A DNA stretch of 64,000 bases from Lytechinus variegatus (GCF_018143015.1 NC_054756.1:15508902-15572901), one strand, 5' to 3'. Shown: positions 1 through 11,621, counted from the stretch's first letter. Made by a program: numbers and translations. Notes: generated from the letters alone by a model not told the origin.

Positions 1-81
1 AGCCGAAACCACGGCGGTGAAGGAGAACAAGAGTGCGATGATGCTCATCAAAAACAACAACTGAGGATAGGGTCTATCCAT
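1..81 (-). CDS. N-terminal exon of a secreted or membrane protein, runs off the window
   Basis: Read on the minus strand from 81 down to 1, an ATG in a good context (ACAGAATGG) opens 27 codons with no stop. The protein starts MDRPYPQLLFLMSIIAL and continues with LLFSFTAVVSA. It has a short polar start, a hydrophobic core of about 18 residues and a small-residue end (VVSA) that fits signal peptidase cleavage, so the product probably enters the secretory pathway. The mature part lies beyond the left edge, so the family and function cannot be named. A TATA-like box lies about 150 bp upstream at 229-243. An ATG 10 bases upstream of the chosen start is out of frame. The reading is directly visible; that it is a real gene is inference from the start context, the signal-peptide pattern and the promoter. 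Confidence 0.6.
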   Translation of the reverse strand, partial: MDRPYPQLLFLMSIIALLFSFTAVVSA

Positions 82-228
82 TCTGTCTGCATGAGCTGAG
101 CCCTCTCTTCTTTTGCAATAAGACAAGCTGAATCACGAATAAGAGTCGAGCCTGGTTCAAATATCAATCCAGCAACAAATATTAAGCCTGTATCATGTGA
201 CATAGGCTGGTCGAACTGCCTGTAAACG

Positions 229-243
229 CGGTATATTTATTGG
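229..243 (-). promoter_or_regulatory. TATA-like box of the left-edge gene
   Basis: On the minus strand the segment reads CCAATAAATATACC, a TATA-like motif. With a start site about 30 bp downstream, near 200, the 5' leader before the ATG at 81 would be about 120 nt. The position is plausible but there is no direct evidence for a transcription start. Confidence 0.35.
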
Positions 244-349
244 AAAAGTTTCATTTAACGCCGATTGTCATCAACTTACGCAAGCAACGCACACAACACA
301 TGAGAAGATGGATCTTGATCTTGGGCGCGGCGTGAATAGTTCGGCGGGC

Positions 350-1080
350 TTGGGATGGGGGAGGGGATTCCCCAATGAACAAGCAGGTTTATTCACACAA
401 ACCATAACTTAAGACAAAATAAACCGACTCAAAACCGATCGGTACCATGCATGTCACTGGAAATCACTGAAAATTTTAATAGAATTTTTCATAAATAATA
501 AATGTTTCCCATGTTTTATGGTCAGCATTTTCGATCAATAAATTTTTATGCGATCTTTATTTTTTTCAATATGATATTAATGACAACAGATTAAATTGAT
601 AAATCGCCCGCATTTATAATTTCCTATATCAGTATATATGTACTACTTCACTTGTTTTGTAACCAATGTAAATTCTCTGACTAGCCATTCGTTTGGTATG
701 AAACGATGCCTCTATGTACATAATTTGTTTCAATGTCAATGTCTTGAATTTAAATAAAGTCATGACATAAAACAGCATGCTCGTGCTTTCACCATCTTGA
801 TCACTCAACAATTTTTGTTTTCATGCCGTCTAATTTTATTAAGTTCCGAGTATAATCGTAGCATATTTACCCATGCAATCACTTTATTTGCGACCATTGC
901 ATTTTTTTTTGGGGGGGGCATTGATGTAATACAGCTTTTGCTGATCTTTTTACCTGTATCCTATACTGATAAATTCGAATAAATATATAAATGAATAGGG
1001 CCTACAACTAATCTCATATTAATCAGGATTAAAATATCTATCCTCATTCGCTGATTCCCCCTTTTCTCCTTTAATTAACT
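350..1080. other. AT-rich intergenic stretch, nothing recognised
   Basis: The stretch is strongly AT-rich with T-runs and a G-run near 912. Only short chance open frames occur. No exon, tRNA or inverted-repeat element was recognised. Confidence 0.5.
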
Positions 1081-1089
1081 GGGTCAGAT

Positions 1090-1336
1090 CCCGGGAGTCA
1101 GATCACCGGGGGGGGCACGGGGGACAGAGTCTGCCCCCCCGACGAGTCATAACCAAGGACGTATCCCTGATGCCCCCCCCCCTGACGAACTTTAAGACTT
1201 TTTTTTTTCTTTTTTTCAGGTACGAAATCCTATATATTTTTGTTTGAAGACCCTTTTGGGGGGGCTAGACAAATTTTTGTGCGGACGAATTTGCCCCCCC
1301 CCCCTCCCCCCGTGGAAAATCCTATGTACGCCACTG
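1090..1336. mobile_element. Short hAT-like non-autonomous element with G/C runs
   Basis: The right end is GTACGCCACTG, the same terminal motif as the better defined element at 50670-51833. GGTCAGAT at 1082-1089 is repeated at 1337-1344 and would be an 8-bp target duplication. The left terminus is not recognisable as a matching inverted repeat, so the left boundary rests on the duplication alone. The interior has several G8 to G9 and C8 to C9 runs and the motif gacgtatccctg, shared with the relatives at 15051-15267 and 39814-40049. Confidence 0.5.
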
Positions 1337-1369
1337 GGTCAGATGCATGTGGCCCTCCGATGGCATTGA

Positions 1370-1735
1370 CTATCAGTGTGTTCACAGTATGTTCACATCG
1401 TGTTCGATCATATTAAGTTAGACTGTGATTCACACTGTTAAAATGCTCAAATCAAACACTGTGAAGATAAGTCCACACTGTGAACACCTCTACTGTGTGA
1501 ATGTTCACAGTGTGTTCACACTGCGTTCGAAATTAGCATGTGATTCACTCTTTAGCAATGCCTTCACAGTGTAAACGCCAGACTATGTAATATTAATGAT
1601 CACAGTGCGTTCATGATGATGTGAACATGTGCTCCACACTATCAAATTGCTCAAAATTTAGCTATGTTAAGATAATTCTACAGTGCGGAAACCAGACTAC
1701 AGTGTGAATTTCACAATTGTGTTCGCACAGCGACT
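1370..1735. repeat. Degenerate TGTGAACA-type minisatellite, left part
   Basis: Imperfect repeats of the theme CACTGTGAACA and its complement TGTTCACAGTG recur every 30 to 60 bases. The same vocabulary fills the much purer minisatellite at 36434-37451. The repeat block is interrupted by the transposon at 1744-2854 and resumes to its right. Confidence 0.55.
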
Positions 1736-1743
1736 ATGTGGAA

Positions 1744-2854
1744 CAGGCGCGTACGCAAGGGGGGGGATAGGGGGTTCAAACCCCCCCCCCTTTTTTTCTT
1801 TGCTTGTCTCCCCAGAGGTCGGTCTGGTCAAGGAGTTATCGGGCAAGCGCCTGATAATTCCTTGGTCTAGTTACGGACAGTTCCCCTACCCAATAATGTA
1901 TATGACAGCAATAATGAACAGAATCTCATGTTTCCGACGAAAAACACAGAAAAATTTCCGCTCGCTTCGTTCGCTCCATTTTATTATATCTTTTATTTCC
2001 GCATGTCGCCGACATGATCACGGTATCGCCATTAACAAGGCCATACATGATTATCATGATGTATACTTATGAATACAAGTGAACCAAGACAAAGACATAC
2101 GTTTTCTTACAAAATATGTTTTACCAATATGAAAACCAAAATGACGGAAAACGCTAAAATGTCGGTTAGCTCGCTCCGCTCGCTCGTAATAATTTATGAA
2201 ATTCCATAAGTATCTAGTCTCATGTTCAAGGCCGTATTATGAGTGTAACGAATAGAAGGACATGTAGCAGCGACTAATACTTGATTTACTAACAAACTAT
2301 TGACAAGAAATGTATGTTTTGACGGGAAAACGCGAAATTTCGGCTCGCTCACTCCGCTCGCTCGTAATCATTTATGAAATTTCTTAAGTTTCTAGTCTCT
2401 TGATCAAGGCCATATCAAGAGACTTATACGAGCAGAAGGACATTATCATCAACTAATATGTAATCATTACCAACAAGCTATTGAGAAGAATTGTATGTTT
2501 TGACGGAAAAACGCAAACATTTCGGCTCGCTCGCAATTATTCATGACATTTCTCAAGTTTCTAGTGTTCTGATCAAGGCCATATCATGAGTGCTACGATC
2601 CGAAGGACATATAGCATCGACTATGATACCAACAAACTATTGACAAAAAGGTTATGTTTTCAACGCAAAAACGAGAACATTTCTGCTCGCTCGCGGGTCA
2701 TGACCGCACTGTTACATGTCTTATTTGCAGCGCTGAAAAAAAGAAAAAAAAAATCATCACCTCCCCCCGCTCATCACTTTTTAGAGACTGGGCGGGAGAT
2801 TTAAAAAAAAATCAGCTCGAACCCCCCCTTTCAAAAATCCTGCGTACGCGCCTG
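1744..2854. mobile_element. hAT-like non-autonomous element, 1.1 kb, with internal satellite
   Basis: The ends are CAGGCGCGTACGCA and its exact complement TGCGTACGCGCCTG. ATGTGGAA at 1736-1743 is repeated exactly at 2855-2862, an 8-bp target duplication as made by hAT transposases. Subterminal G-runs and C-runs lie just inside each end. No transposase is encoded, so movement would need a protein supplied elsewhere. The inside is mostly a tandem repeat of about 175 bp carrying a CTCGCTCCGCTCGCTCG cluster. It landed inside a TGTGAACA-type repeat. Confidence 0.8.
1950..2705. repeat. Tandem repeat of about 175 bp inside the hAT-like element
   Basis: The CpG-rich cluster GCTCGCTCCGCTCGCTCG recurs near 1960, 2169, 2343, 2523 and 2682. 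Each copy is followed by a common text including tttctagt, gatcaaggccatatcatgag, gaaggacat and tgtatgttttgacgg. Spacing is about 160 to 210 bp and the copies have diverged. Confidence 0.75.
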
Positions 2855-2908
2855 ATGTGGAACATAATAGGTTCACTCGGCAATTTATTTGAAGATAATT
2901 CCAGACAG

Positions 2909-2951
2909 TGGTCCTCTATGTACACCGGTTAACACCACAGTTTTTGCTGTG
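2909..2951. mobile_element. End fragment of the CACTGTAAAAACTG MITE family
   Basis: These 43 bases match the right end of the complete element at 22740-22980 almost perfectly, sharing the segments tggtcctctatgtacaccgg and ttaacaccacagtttttgct. Only the one end is present, so this is a truncated copy. Confidence 0.7.
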
Positions 2952-3260
2952 TACATTCCACAGTATACATGGTATATGGACATGCACCTCTCCTATGTGA
3001 ACTTCCACAGTGTGTTCACATACTGGACTGTGGAACATGCGATTCATACTGATAAATTGCTCAAATTTACCAATGTGATTAATTCCTCACTATATAGCTC
3101 TACCTTGTGAATCACAAGTCATATTCACATAGTTGACTATATAGGCTTTATTGTGAACAGTCACGTGATTCATATAATTATGAGGATAATTCCATAGTGT
3201 GGACATGCACCTCTACCATGTTATTTTTCACAGGGTGTTTACATAGCATGCATATAGTGG
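2952..3260. repeat. Degenerate TGTGAACA-type minisatellite, right part
   Basis: Motifs such as ccacagtgtgttcacata and actgtgga recur as in 1370-1735. It is the continuation of the block split by the transposon at 1744-2854. Confidence 0.5.
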
Positions 3261-3309
3261 ACTGTGAAATTGTGCTTGGCAATTTTTACAACGCACTAAC
3301 AACATGATC

Positions 3310-3637
3310 CAAGGGCGGAAATCCCTCCCCAAAGGTGGGGGGACCACTGGGATGGAAAATTTGACAAGCAAATATAAAAGGGGGGTCATCAATGTAAGGT
3401 CATTTCGACAAAAATAAACTAGACAAGCAAACAAAAAAGAGAAAGTGTTATCGCCCAAACAGTAAGGTCATCTTGTCCAAAATAATGTTTTATTTCGATT
3501 TTGAATGATGTATTTTTTTCACCATAAAAGACCAAAAAATTGTAGGTGGGATATTTGATATTGTGCCCCATCACTATAGGGGGACGCGTCCCTCCTGACC
3601 CCCCCCCTTGGCGGGCCCCTGGGATTTCCGCCCATGT
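3310..3637. mobile_element. TIR element of about 330 bp
   Basis: The ends are inverted copies, CAAGGGCGGAAATCCC on the left and GGGATTTCCGCCCATG on the right. G- and C-runs lie just inside, and the interior is AT-rich without coding capacity. No convincing target duplication was found, so the superfamily is left open. Confidence 0.65.
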
Positions 3638-3639
3638 GC

Positions 3640-4960
3640 CCTCTTGAATTGCGTGAAGGTGATTTTACATTGTATTCCACACAGTGTATCACCATTCACT
3701 TTCCAGAAGAACAGACATGACAGAGCTCGACTAGACTAAATTTCAACTCTTCAATGTAAGCCATGTCGCCCTCTTTTGACCGCATTCAAGACAGTCAACT
3801 ATATACTAGTATTTTACGAAGACTTTAAAAGTCTTCATAAAATATGCAGTTATTTATACCGATCATCAAAAAGTAATAATTCAAGACTAGGAAATTTATC
3901 CTTTTTTTCAGAAAAAACGGAAAATTCATTCTCCATCTCTTAGTGATTTTGAGGCATGATACCTTGAAAAAAAAACTCTTGTGAGATTCTTTTTTAATTT
4001 TAATTGGTCCAATATTTTAGTATAGAGCGAGACCTCCCAACCTCAATATTTCTTATACAATGGGCACGACACGGCCATTGCGCCTGTATATTTTAATGTG
4101 AAGAATCACTCCCACGTCCCCACCTCTTCCATTTTTTTAGATGATCTGAATTGAATTTTGTATCCTCTTTTATGCTTATGGCTGGATAAAGTTGGGTTTA
4201 CTTACAAGAATAATGAGAGAAGTTACTTTCCAGGAATATCTCATTTTAATTGCATTTTTATTTAGTTATTATATTGCCTTTATTCATCAGTCTATACTAA
4301 CGTTGTAAACACCGGCTAGCGATTTACATCATTCCATAGTATGATAAGTCAAGACTTAAAGATTAAACTGGCTTCTGAGGGTGTACCGATATCAAAGGGA
4401 TTGAAAAATAGAACTATTTGTCTAAAGATTAACTTTTAAATGACTCTTGGTATGCTAATACGTTTGCCGTTGGTAAACATCTCAAGTCTCCGGTGGCAAG
4501 AGAAGAAACACTCTATTTACACAATTTCTTTGAAAGTAAGAGGATTTCGAACAGATCTTTAGACGCGCTCCAGAAATTCTCAAATTTTCACGTTTTTAAA
4601 AAACATAATTATTCTAATCCTCTGAAAATTAGAGTTTTGCTGACACACCAACATTATTTTGATCAAGTTTTTTTCTTCATCATTTACATGTTTTACAGTT
4701 AAGTTAGAAGCGTTACTTTTCAGAAGAATGATAAGTCTACATGTTTTGCTCTTTTGTGCCTGAAACATTTCTTTGAGGAATAAAACAATATTATTAGCCA
4801 ATTCTTTGTTGTAGAAGCTCATTCCCCGTCTCCATAACTCATTTGTGTATAAACGTTTTCAAGAACCGTCAAACAAATACAATAATAGTTGTTTTTAATC
4901 TATAAACACGATGAGTTCTTTTGTTGGAAACAATATTACACGAATCAAATGGCAGCCCCA
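3640..4960. other. AT-rich intergenic stretch, nothing recognised
   Basis: There are short open frames only, none with protein-like composition or splice context. No element ends or tRNA were recognised. Confidence 0.45.
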
Positions 4961-4964
4961 TTCG

Positions 4965-5199
4965 TACACAGTAAAAACGCTGTTTAAGATTTTATACAAC
5001 GCTGTTTACTATATGAACCTTACAGTAGTTGTTTAACAGTTTAAACAATCATGTCTAATTTATTGAAGATTATATATTGAAAATTAAACTTTGTTGTATA
5101 AGATTTAAACACTTGTTTAAACTGTTTAAAACAATTAATGTAAGGTTCATATAGTAAACAGCGTTGTATAATTTTTTTAAACAACGTTTTTACTGTGTA
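4965..5199. mobile_element. Foldback MITE with about 85-bp inverted arms
   Basis: The left end CACAGTAAAAACGCTGTTTA and the right end TAAACAACGTTTTTACTGTG are inverted copies. The match continues inwards through tatacaacgctgtttacta and tatgaaccttaca for about 85 bp per arm. TA flanks both ends, fitting a Tc1/mariner-type target duplication. It has no coding capacity. A truncated relative lies at 8473-8522. Confidence 0.8.
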
Positions 5200-5476
5200 A
5201 GCCGCTCCATAATTGCAGACAAACACTTTCTAAATAGAAGTGATCAATAAATATTGATGTTGCATTTGCAGTTCTTCGAACGTAAAAAAGAAGAGAGCAG
5301 ATCGTTTGCGAATTCTGAGCATCTGCATCCAGTTGCTACCTCTTTCTTCCGGAAATATTGATGATTGTGTATGCTGAATTATAACATTTTTCAATATTAT
5401 AATTGAATTCACCATTTTCGTTGCGTGTATTCTAAACCAGTCTGATTTTATACCGATGTTTACCGAGGTTTTTTTT

Positions 5477-5681
5477 ACCTGACTGCTAAGAAAGCACGAA
5501 TGCCTGTGAGCAAGCAACCACTGAGGGGACCGACGGCTTAAGGTCCTTTCCGAGGGACCTGGTAATGAGGATAAATGCCTTACCAAAGGGCGCTAGCGCA
5601 CCACTTGGGAATCGAACCCGGGTCACCGGAATCCGAAACCCCCGCTCTATATCCCGACTGACATGACTGAGCTATCGCGCC
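5477..5681 (-). mobile_element. tRNA-derived SINE
   Basis: On the minus strand the head begins GGCGCGATAGCTCAGTC with an A-box-like segment, and about 55 bp later has a B-box, GGGTTCGATTCC. A body follows with the segments ggtaaggcatttatcctcat and ccttaagccgtcggtcccc. The same body, diverged, is present on the plus strand at 57415-57545. Such internal Pol III promoters followed by a conserved body are typical of tRNA-derived SINEs. Family name not assigned. Confidence 0.75.
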
Positions 5682-6313
5682 TATATACCCAAGGCTTTGT
5701 TTATGAAAACAAAGAATTTGCTACCCATCACCGAATTAAAAGAAGATAATTGTTGTTTAAGGATCCTCTGGGACATTTCTGGTAAGTTTATTTTATTCAT
5801 TATTGTTATAACTATTTTTTCTAGCTGATGGTATGACTTTGTATAGTCTCTGTTCGATGTATCAAGGTAACAACGGTTCGAAAGTGAATGAATTTTAAAG
5901 GATTATTTTGTAATCATCAAGCCATTTTCGATTCTTTTCACCGTCCTCATCATGTCCGTCGTGTCCAGAGGAAAAGTTGATTTTTTTTATTAGCTTTATA
6001 TCATGATATGAAATTTTTGGTAACTTGATTCGAGTTCTTGCTCATAAAGAATTTGTTAGGACTTGTCTCTCTGCATGTTTCAAGATCAAATGATTGCTCG
6101 CCCCAGTTTTCAAATCTTCAAAGCAAAGCGACCAAGGTGAAATTGATGTTGAATTAACGTGGAAAACAGTATATTTATAGATACATTAACCACGATATTC
6201 TTTGTGCCCGTTTTTAGGGGGAGGTGCCAGTTGGTGATAAAGCAATACACTGACGTATACTAGGGACAATTTCTCTATCAAAGGCTGCCTTTCATAAATC
6301 ATTTTATTTTCTG

Positions 6314-6579
6314 TACACTGTTAGAAAATGTATCCTTAAAATAAAAGAAGTTCCTGCAGCAGAGTCTCGAGAACACCTGTAATCTTACAGGAAATTGGTA
6401 TTTGGTGTATGAAACCTTACAAATTTCCTTTAATAATACCCTTTCCCCTTTTTAAACAGAACTGTTCTGTTAAATTTGAGATAAACTCCTGTTTTATGAA
6501 TTTACAGAATGATTTTTTTATTGCTTTTTGCAAAATCTTCTTTCTTTTTTTCGGTAAAATCATGTTTTTAACCAGTGTA
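6314..6579. mobile_element. MITE with TACACTG ends
   Basis: The left end reads TACACTGTTAGAAA and the right end, on the complement, reads TACACTGGTTAAAA. A TA dinucleotide borders each end. It is 266 bp, AT-rich and non-coding. Confidence 0.5.
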
Positions 6580-7435
6580 TGAAGGAAACTTTTTTTCTCA
6601 AAACAAAATCTAAAGGTAATTCGCCTGTTTGTTGCAGTCATAACTTTCTTTTACCTAATAAACTTATCGTCATTAGTCGTAATTGAGTAAACCTCTAATC
6701 AAATTTAATGACTAGTTATGAACAAGCCTGATGAAGTCACGTGAGAATTCTACACTGTCACCATGATCACATGATCATCGCCGACTAGATGTTAGTCACA
6801 CCATGGACCTATCATGGTCACACCAACCATTGCCAACGTAACAACTTCAAGAACGATCCAAGCTATCACGTTATTTCGAATGGCTCGATCGGTGTGGTAA
6901 GATTCGATTTCGGCCGGTGTGCCAAGGTATATTGTGCGTGACATTTTGCAGAAGAGCACCTGCGCGTGAATGCATTTATTTTTGTGAGCACAATCATGAA
7001 TAATCTTGAAATAGAAATTATTTAATATGTCTAGTCATATAAGCTCAGCTGTCCAGAGCAAGCTCGCCAGAGACCTATTATGAGGGGCGTGTTCAATGCG
7101 CCATTTCCTAGCCCCCTTTGTGTCATGTTAACGTTTTCTGATTTTGCTTTAAAAGAATGCTGATTAATTCCCTATTGTCATAATTACAGTCGACGCAAAG
7201 GAAGAGACATTTCGAGGCCTAAAATAGACGCAAACAGATGTACTAGGGAATCATTCCCAATAGAAAACAATAAATCAGGACGGTGCTTCACATTTTTAGT
7301 GACGTAATGGACGTGCTTCGTGACAATTATGCAAGAAATTAAAAAAAATCCAATTGGCGTACCAATTAATTAATCCCTTAGAAACGACTCAACGGGCGAA
7401 TCAAGCAGAAATGATTATACACCTTGGGCCCGTTG
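6580..7435. other. Intergenic stretch, no gene recognised
   Basis: Within 6730-6960 the text is less AT-rich and holds repeated gatcacatgatcatcg- and ggtcacacc-like words. This could be regulatory, but nothing identifiable was seen. Confidence 0.35.
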
Positions 7436-7581
7436 CATAAATTTTTTATCTCAGAAAACTCAGGTTGTTTTTACCAGAGTTTTTGCCCTGTATTAAAGTC
7501 AATAGCAGATATCAGACTAACCTTATAGTTTTCAGTTTTTATCAGAATTTTCTCAGGTAAAAAGTTTATGCAACAGGCCCC
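7436..7581. mobile_element. Short MITE, GGGCCTGTTGCATAAA family
   Basis: Left end GGGCCCGTTGCATAAA, right-end complement GGGGCCTGTTGCATAAA. It is about 146 bp with an AT-rich interior. Target duplication not clear. Confidence 0.7.
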
Positions 7582-7589
7582 TGAAAGGG

Positions 7590-8470
7590 TTATGTGAGTT
7601 TTCCTTTCACTTCCATTATCTTGAGTTATTTGGGGGGGGGGGGGGGCAATTGTCAGATTTCCTCGATCTAGACCTCCTATTTATTCTTCATATGTAAAAC
7701 GAAAATGATAATTTTGTAGCCACATTTTATTCATCTCTTCTGTGATTAGTTGCGATGGTAATTTGTATTTGATTCATCAGAACTCGGCGAATCATTAACT
7801 TTTAGGTGTTAAAATTCGCCCTAAATGACTATAAAAATCAACAACACCATTATTTTTTTACAATGACAATGATTATTCTTGCAGTTGTATAAAATATTAT
7901 AATAGGCATGATATGGGATATTGGAGAACCATCCGCTTGACAATATGGTATAGCTAAAAAGCATTTTAATCCTCTTTATAAGAAATACACCGAATATATT
8001 ATTTAGCATTCAACTGCAAGTGTTTTTTTGGAAAGTTGGAATTAGTACATTTTTAATCTTGTTTTGAGTAGGCAAAACCACCCCAAGGCTGACAAGATTA
8101 TTCTTGCATTGAATGACATGCGTTTCATCAACATTCCTTTTTTTTCAGAAACATAAACTTTTATTATGATTTTTCATCATCCTCTCTTTGATATGCTTGT
8201 TTGGTTTTTTTGTTTCCATTTTCAGATATACATGTTTATTATCATTATTTTTTTTTTGCTCTATCTTTTTTTTCTTAAAAGTTGTTGAATTTTGTAAAAG
8301 AAGTTTTTCTCATTGTCGACTCTTTTCTTATAATTTCATTTGGCTTTTATTTCACAACGCCGTGTACTATAAGAAACGTATGGTATCAGTTTAAACTGCC
8401 ATTCTTAATCTATGAATGAATAAGTATAAAAAAGAAATGTTGTTTCAGGTCATTAACACTAACTAATCTG
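7590..8470. other. AT-rich intergenic stretch
   Basis: A long G-run lies near 7631, then AT-rich DNA with T-rich runs at 8200-8290. No gene or element recognised. Confidence 0.45.
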
Positions 8471-8472
8471 TC

Positions 8473-8522
8473 AGGTTCATTATAAACAACGTTGTATAAT
8501 AAAAACGCTTTTAACTGTGTAT
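8473..8522. mobile_element. Truncated end of the 4965-5199 MITE family
   Basis: The segment ggttcattataaacaacg is followed by ttgtataataaaaacg and ends ttaactgtgta. It corresponds to one end of the complete element at 4965-5199. Confidence 0.6.
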
Positions 8523-8597
8523 AAGGGAATTGACAAGGAATTTCTGGAAATGTTTGTGTTTATTTCCCTAATAAAATGTTTAGCGTTTAAGTTTTTA

Positions 8598-8690
8598 GAG
8601 AGAGAGGGGGTAGAGAGAGAGGGATCGAAAGACAGAGAAAGTGATAGAGGGGGAGAGAAAGGGAAAAGAGAGGGGGAGAGAGGGTGGACC
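8598..8690. repeat. GA-rich simple repeat
   Basis: Imperfect GAGAGGG/GAGAAAG purine tract on the plus strand. Confidence 0.8.
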
Positions 8691-8844
8691 GGTCAATGTG
8701 AACTAATATACTACCATGTAGTCATAATGGAATTATGATTTTTTTTATCACAATTATTAACCCCTAGTAGGAGTTCAGAGCCCCTAAAATATGGTTAGAG
8801 ACATCATACCTGTACAATCAAAAAAAAAAAAAAAAAGGACCACT

Positions 8845-8934
8845 CCACCGAACCGGATTCGAACCAGTGACCTAAGGATGTCAGTGTTATTTAGCCTCTA
8901 CAGTCCTCCGCTCTACCAACTGAGCTATCGGTGG
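8845..8934 (-). tRNA. tRNA-Tyr(GUA), solitary copy with intron
   Basis: The minus strand folds as a standard tRNA: acceptor CCACCGA/TCGGTGG, D arm GCTC-AGTTGGTA-GAGC, anticodon loop CTGTAGA, T arm ACTGG-TTCGAAT-CCGGT and discriminator A. The anticodon is GTA (tyrosine). An 18-nt intron sits after position 37, as in other metazoan tRNA-Tyr genes. A long T-run downstream (plus-strand 8820-8836) can end Pol III transcription. It lies 2.5 kb from the first array and shares its sequence. Confidence 0.95.
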
Positions 8935-8939
8935 CTGCT

Positions 8940-11450
8940 GGCGGAGAGGGCGCACATAATAGACTACATCCAAAGAAAGAAAAAAAACCTCGGTACGCGT
9001 GCGTGAGACGCGGTGATCAATAGATTGTCAATGAGTCATAAAGCTCGTCGATACAAAAGAGAATCAGTGTATTATCGTTCTGTAAATTTCGCAATGCGCA
9101 TGCAAGCTGCGTACTAGGTCTATATTTTTTTTTCTTTCAATGGTATAGAACTCTGGGTCATTTGAAATGTTCGAATTGTACTGAACGTATACCAAATCCA
9201 CTCATGTATTTGTTACTTTTCTGTTAATTTGTACCCTATAGCCTGTGTCACCCTGCCTGAGGAACTTATACTTTTATTTGTAAACCTCGGTCCTGGGTTA
9301 TATATGTTCTTCTTTATCTATGGATGTTGAATGGTTTTACGATAAAGATGAATTAAAAAAATTAACCATGGATAGCTTCATGATGATACTTACGTTGCAT
9401 GAAAATCGATATCATTATACCAGGCCTTCCGTAAAATGAAACATATCTTGAAACAGGAATGAAAAGGTGATATTATTTTTTTCAAGGAAAGATTATCACA
9501 TTTTTGTTTGTTTGTTCCACCTCTTGCAAAGCGAGAGATGTGAAAAGGATGAGGCCCCTACAGGTCCCTAACGATGTATTCTGATTAACATGTCAATTTC
9601 AACAAAGTGGAGTTAACTGTGACAATTTCCTCCATTTGACAATCAAACATTAATAAAAATAATAACAATAATAATAATAACAAAAATGACGCCGGTTCTT
9701 TGTCGGTTTTAAAGTCTACGTTAACTTGTGTATAGGCCAGTATGATAAAATTCAAAGTGGGGTCCTCTGCCTGGCGGGGCCTATATCAAGTTGATTTAAG
9801 TGGTTCCGTCTTTCCTCTTCCTAAATTAAAGCCCCATAATTCTTATAAATGTTTTTTTTTTAATTCAATCCACCATCAAATACGTTATTCTCTCTCCATA
9901 GTCAGTCGACTATAATAATTATACATGTAGGCTACGCAGCTGTCTGATCAGGATTCAAATTGATTCGTATTTTTATAAAATTCTTTTGCTCTTTGATAAC
10001 ATATTTATGACACGTATGGGACCGAAGGAATTGCCCTTACATAAACAGCATTTACGCTGATAGTTTTATGTCACTGGATCAGCGTTGACGTCCCAAGATC
10101 GAGTGACATAGAACTCTAGAATAGAAATATTTTATTTGCTTTTCAGTGAAAAAAGGGCCTATATAATTTCATTTTTTTTTTTTTTAATTATATTTTTATT
10201 GGAAAATCATCAAGGATCACAATATATACAAACAATTTTTACATGATTAGAAAACAAAATCAAGGCAGAATAATAGCAAAATAGTGCATTGATCAAAAGC
10301 GAAGTTCCGAGACAGAATATAAATACAATATTGTGTTATAAATCTCGTGATTTGGGCAAATGTGAAGTTTCTCGTATTTTGACTTGTGGTAGTACTTGTT
10401 TTTGTAGAGTTTGTTTATAATTTTAATCAATGCCTTCACTATAAGAGAAATATAAAATAGTAATTGATAATTAAAGCTATTAAAGGGCGCTTACAAGGAA
10501 TTATATACACGTACACAAAGTGTATGCATTATTGTCAGGAAGGTTTGGGGCGGTGCCACTGATTTTTCAAGTATATAGTGAAAAAAAATGTATAAAAATG
10601 GAAAAAAGAACAAACATTCAAAGAGAGAGAGAGAGAGAGAAACGTGTAAAAAAGAGAAGTTTGTGTCATGTAATTAGTCATTGCCCCTATATTGGTCAAT
10701 GGAAGAAAAGGAATTAAGAATATATGTTATAGGGCGTCTTGACCCCCCCCCCCCCCATCAAAATCGCTCCGAAAAACGCGGGAGGATCAAAACAGAGGGA
10801 GACTGAAAAAGAGAGAAGGGACATCCCTAATTGTGTTATCGTAACTTTCTTTCCAAATTTGCATATATAGTTGGTCTTCTATATTAAGTTAATAAAGAAT
10901 AATAACCCCCACGTTAATCATTCAAGGATTGGCGAACGAGAAGGCGTATCATTTTCCAGTCATTATTCATTTCCCGGGCTTATTATTGACCAGCATGCCT
11001 CGCGGTTAAGTATTATCTAAATACCGTTTCATTATAATTATTTTTACACATTTCTGATGGTGGTATTCGCGGTTTACCCTTTCGAAAAACCATAGGCCTA
11101 ATCCCATACTAGAAATGGACACGAAATTATTATATTCTAATCCAAATGATCCGGGAGAAAGTTGACATTGACATGGGTTAGTAGAAAAATCCCCATCCCC
11201 CTCTCTCTCCATCTCTCTCTCTCCCTCTTTCTATCTCTCCCATCCACCCCTTCCCCGCCCTTCTATCTATTTCTTTCTCTCTCCACCAACCCCCCTAAAT
11301 TATCTCATACATTACTAAAGATAATGAAAAATAACTAAGTAATTCCTCCGAAAAAAAAGCCCCCTCAAAACAAACAGAAGATGAAGAAGAAGAGATACAA
11401 CATCAGTGCAAAAAGGGGGGGGGAAGAAGGGGAGAATAAAAAGTAACCAA
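8940..11450. other. Intergenic stretch between the solitary tRNA and the array
   Basis: AT-rich DNA. Near 10175-10200 the minus strand carries AATAAAAATATAATT followed by an A-run, like the 3' end of a retroposed transcript, but no body could be assigned. GA repeats lie at 10619-10640, a C-run near 10741-10756, and CT-rich repeats at 11200-11285. No protein gene recognised. Confidence 0.4.
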
Positions 11451-11451
11451 T

Positions 11452-11539
11452 CCACCGAACCGGATTTGAACCAGTGACCTAAGGATGTCAGTGCTAATGC
11501 CTCTACAGTCCTCCGCTCTACCAACTGAGCTATCGGTGG
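11452..11539 (-). tRNA. tRNA-Tyr(GUA), array A copy 1
   Basis: Full cloverleaf with GTA anticodon. The intron is AGGCATTAGCACTGAC (16 nt) and the T loop is TTCAAAT. Confidence 0.95.
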
Positions 11540-11621
11540 CTGCTGGCGGAGAGGGTGCACATAATGAAATAATTTAACGATAAAAGTGTTGGTAGAAAGA
11601 GAGAAAACAAAATACACCACT

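Noticed and set aside
1683-2072. 129-codon plus frame
   Set aside because: It starts in a minisatellite and runs across the left end of the hAT-like element. No start context or domain.
8188-8394. Phe-rich 68-codon plus frame resembling a membrane protein
   Set aside because: T-rich DNA gives Phe/Leu-rich frames by chance; no start, splice or family support.
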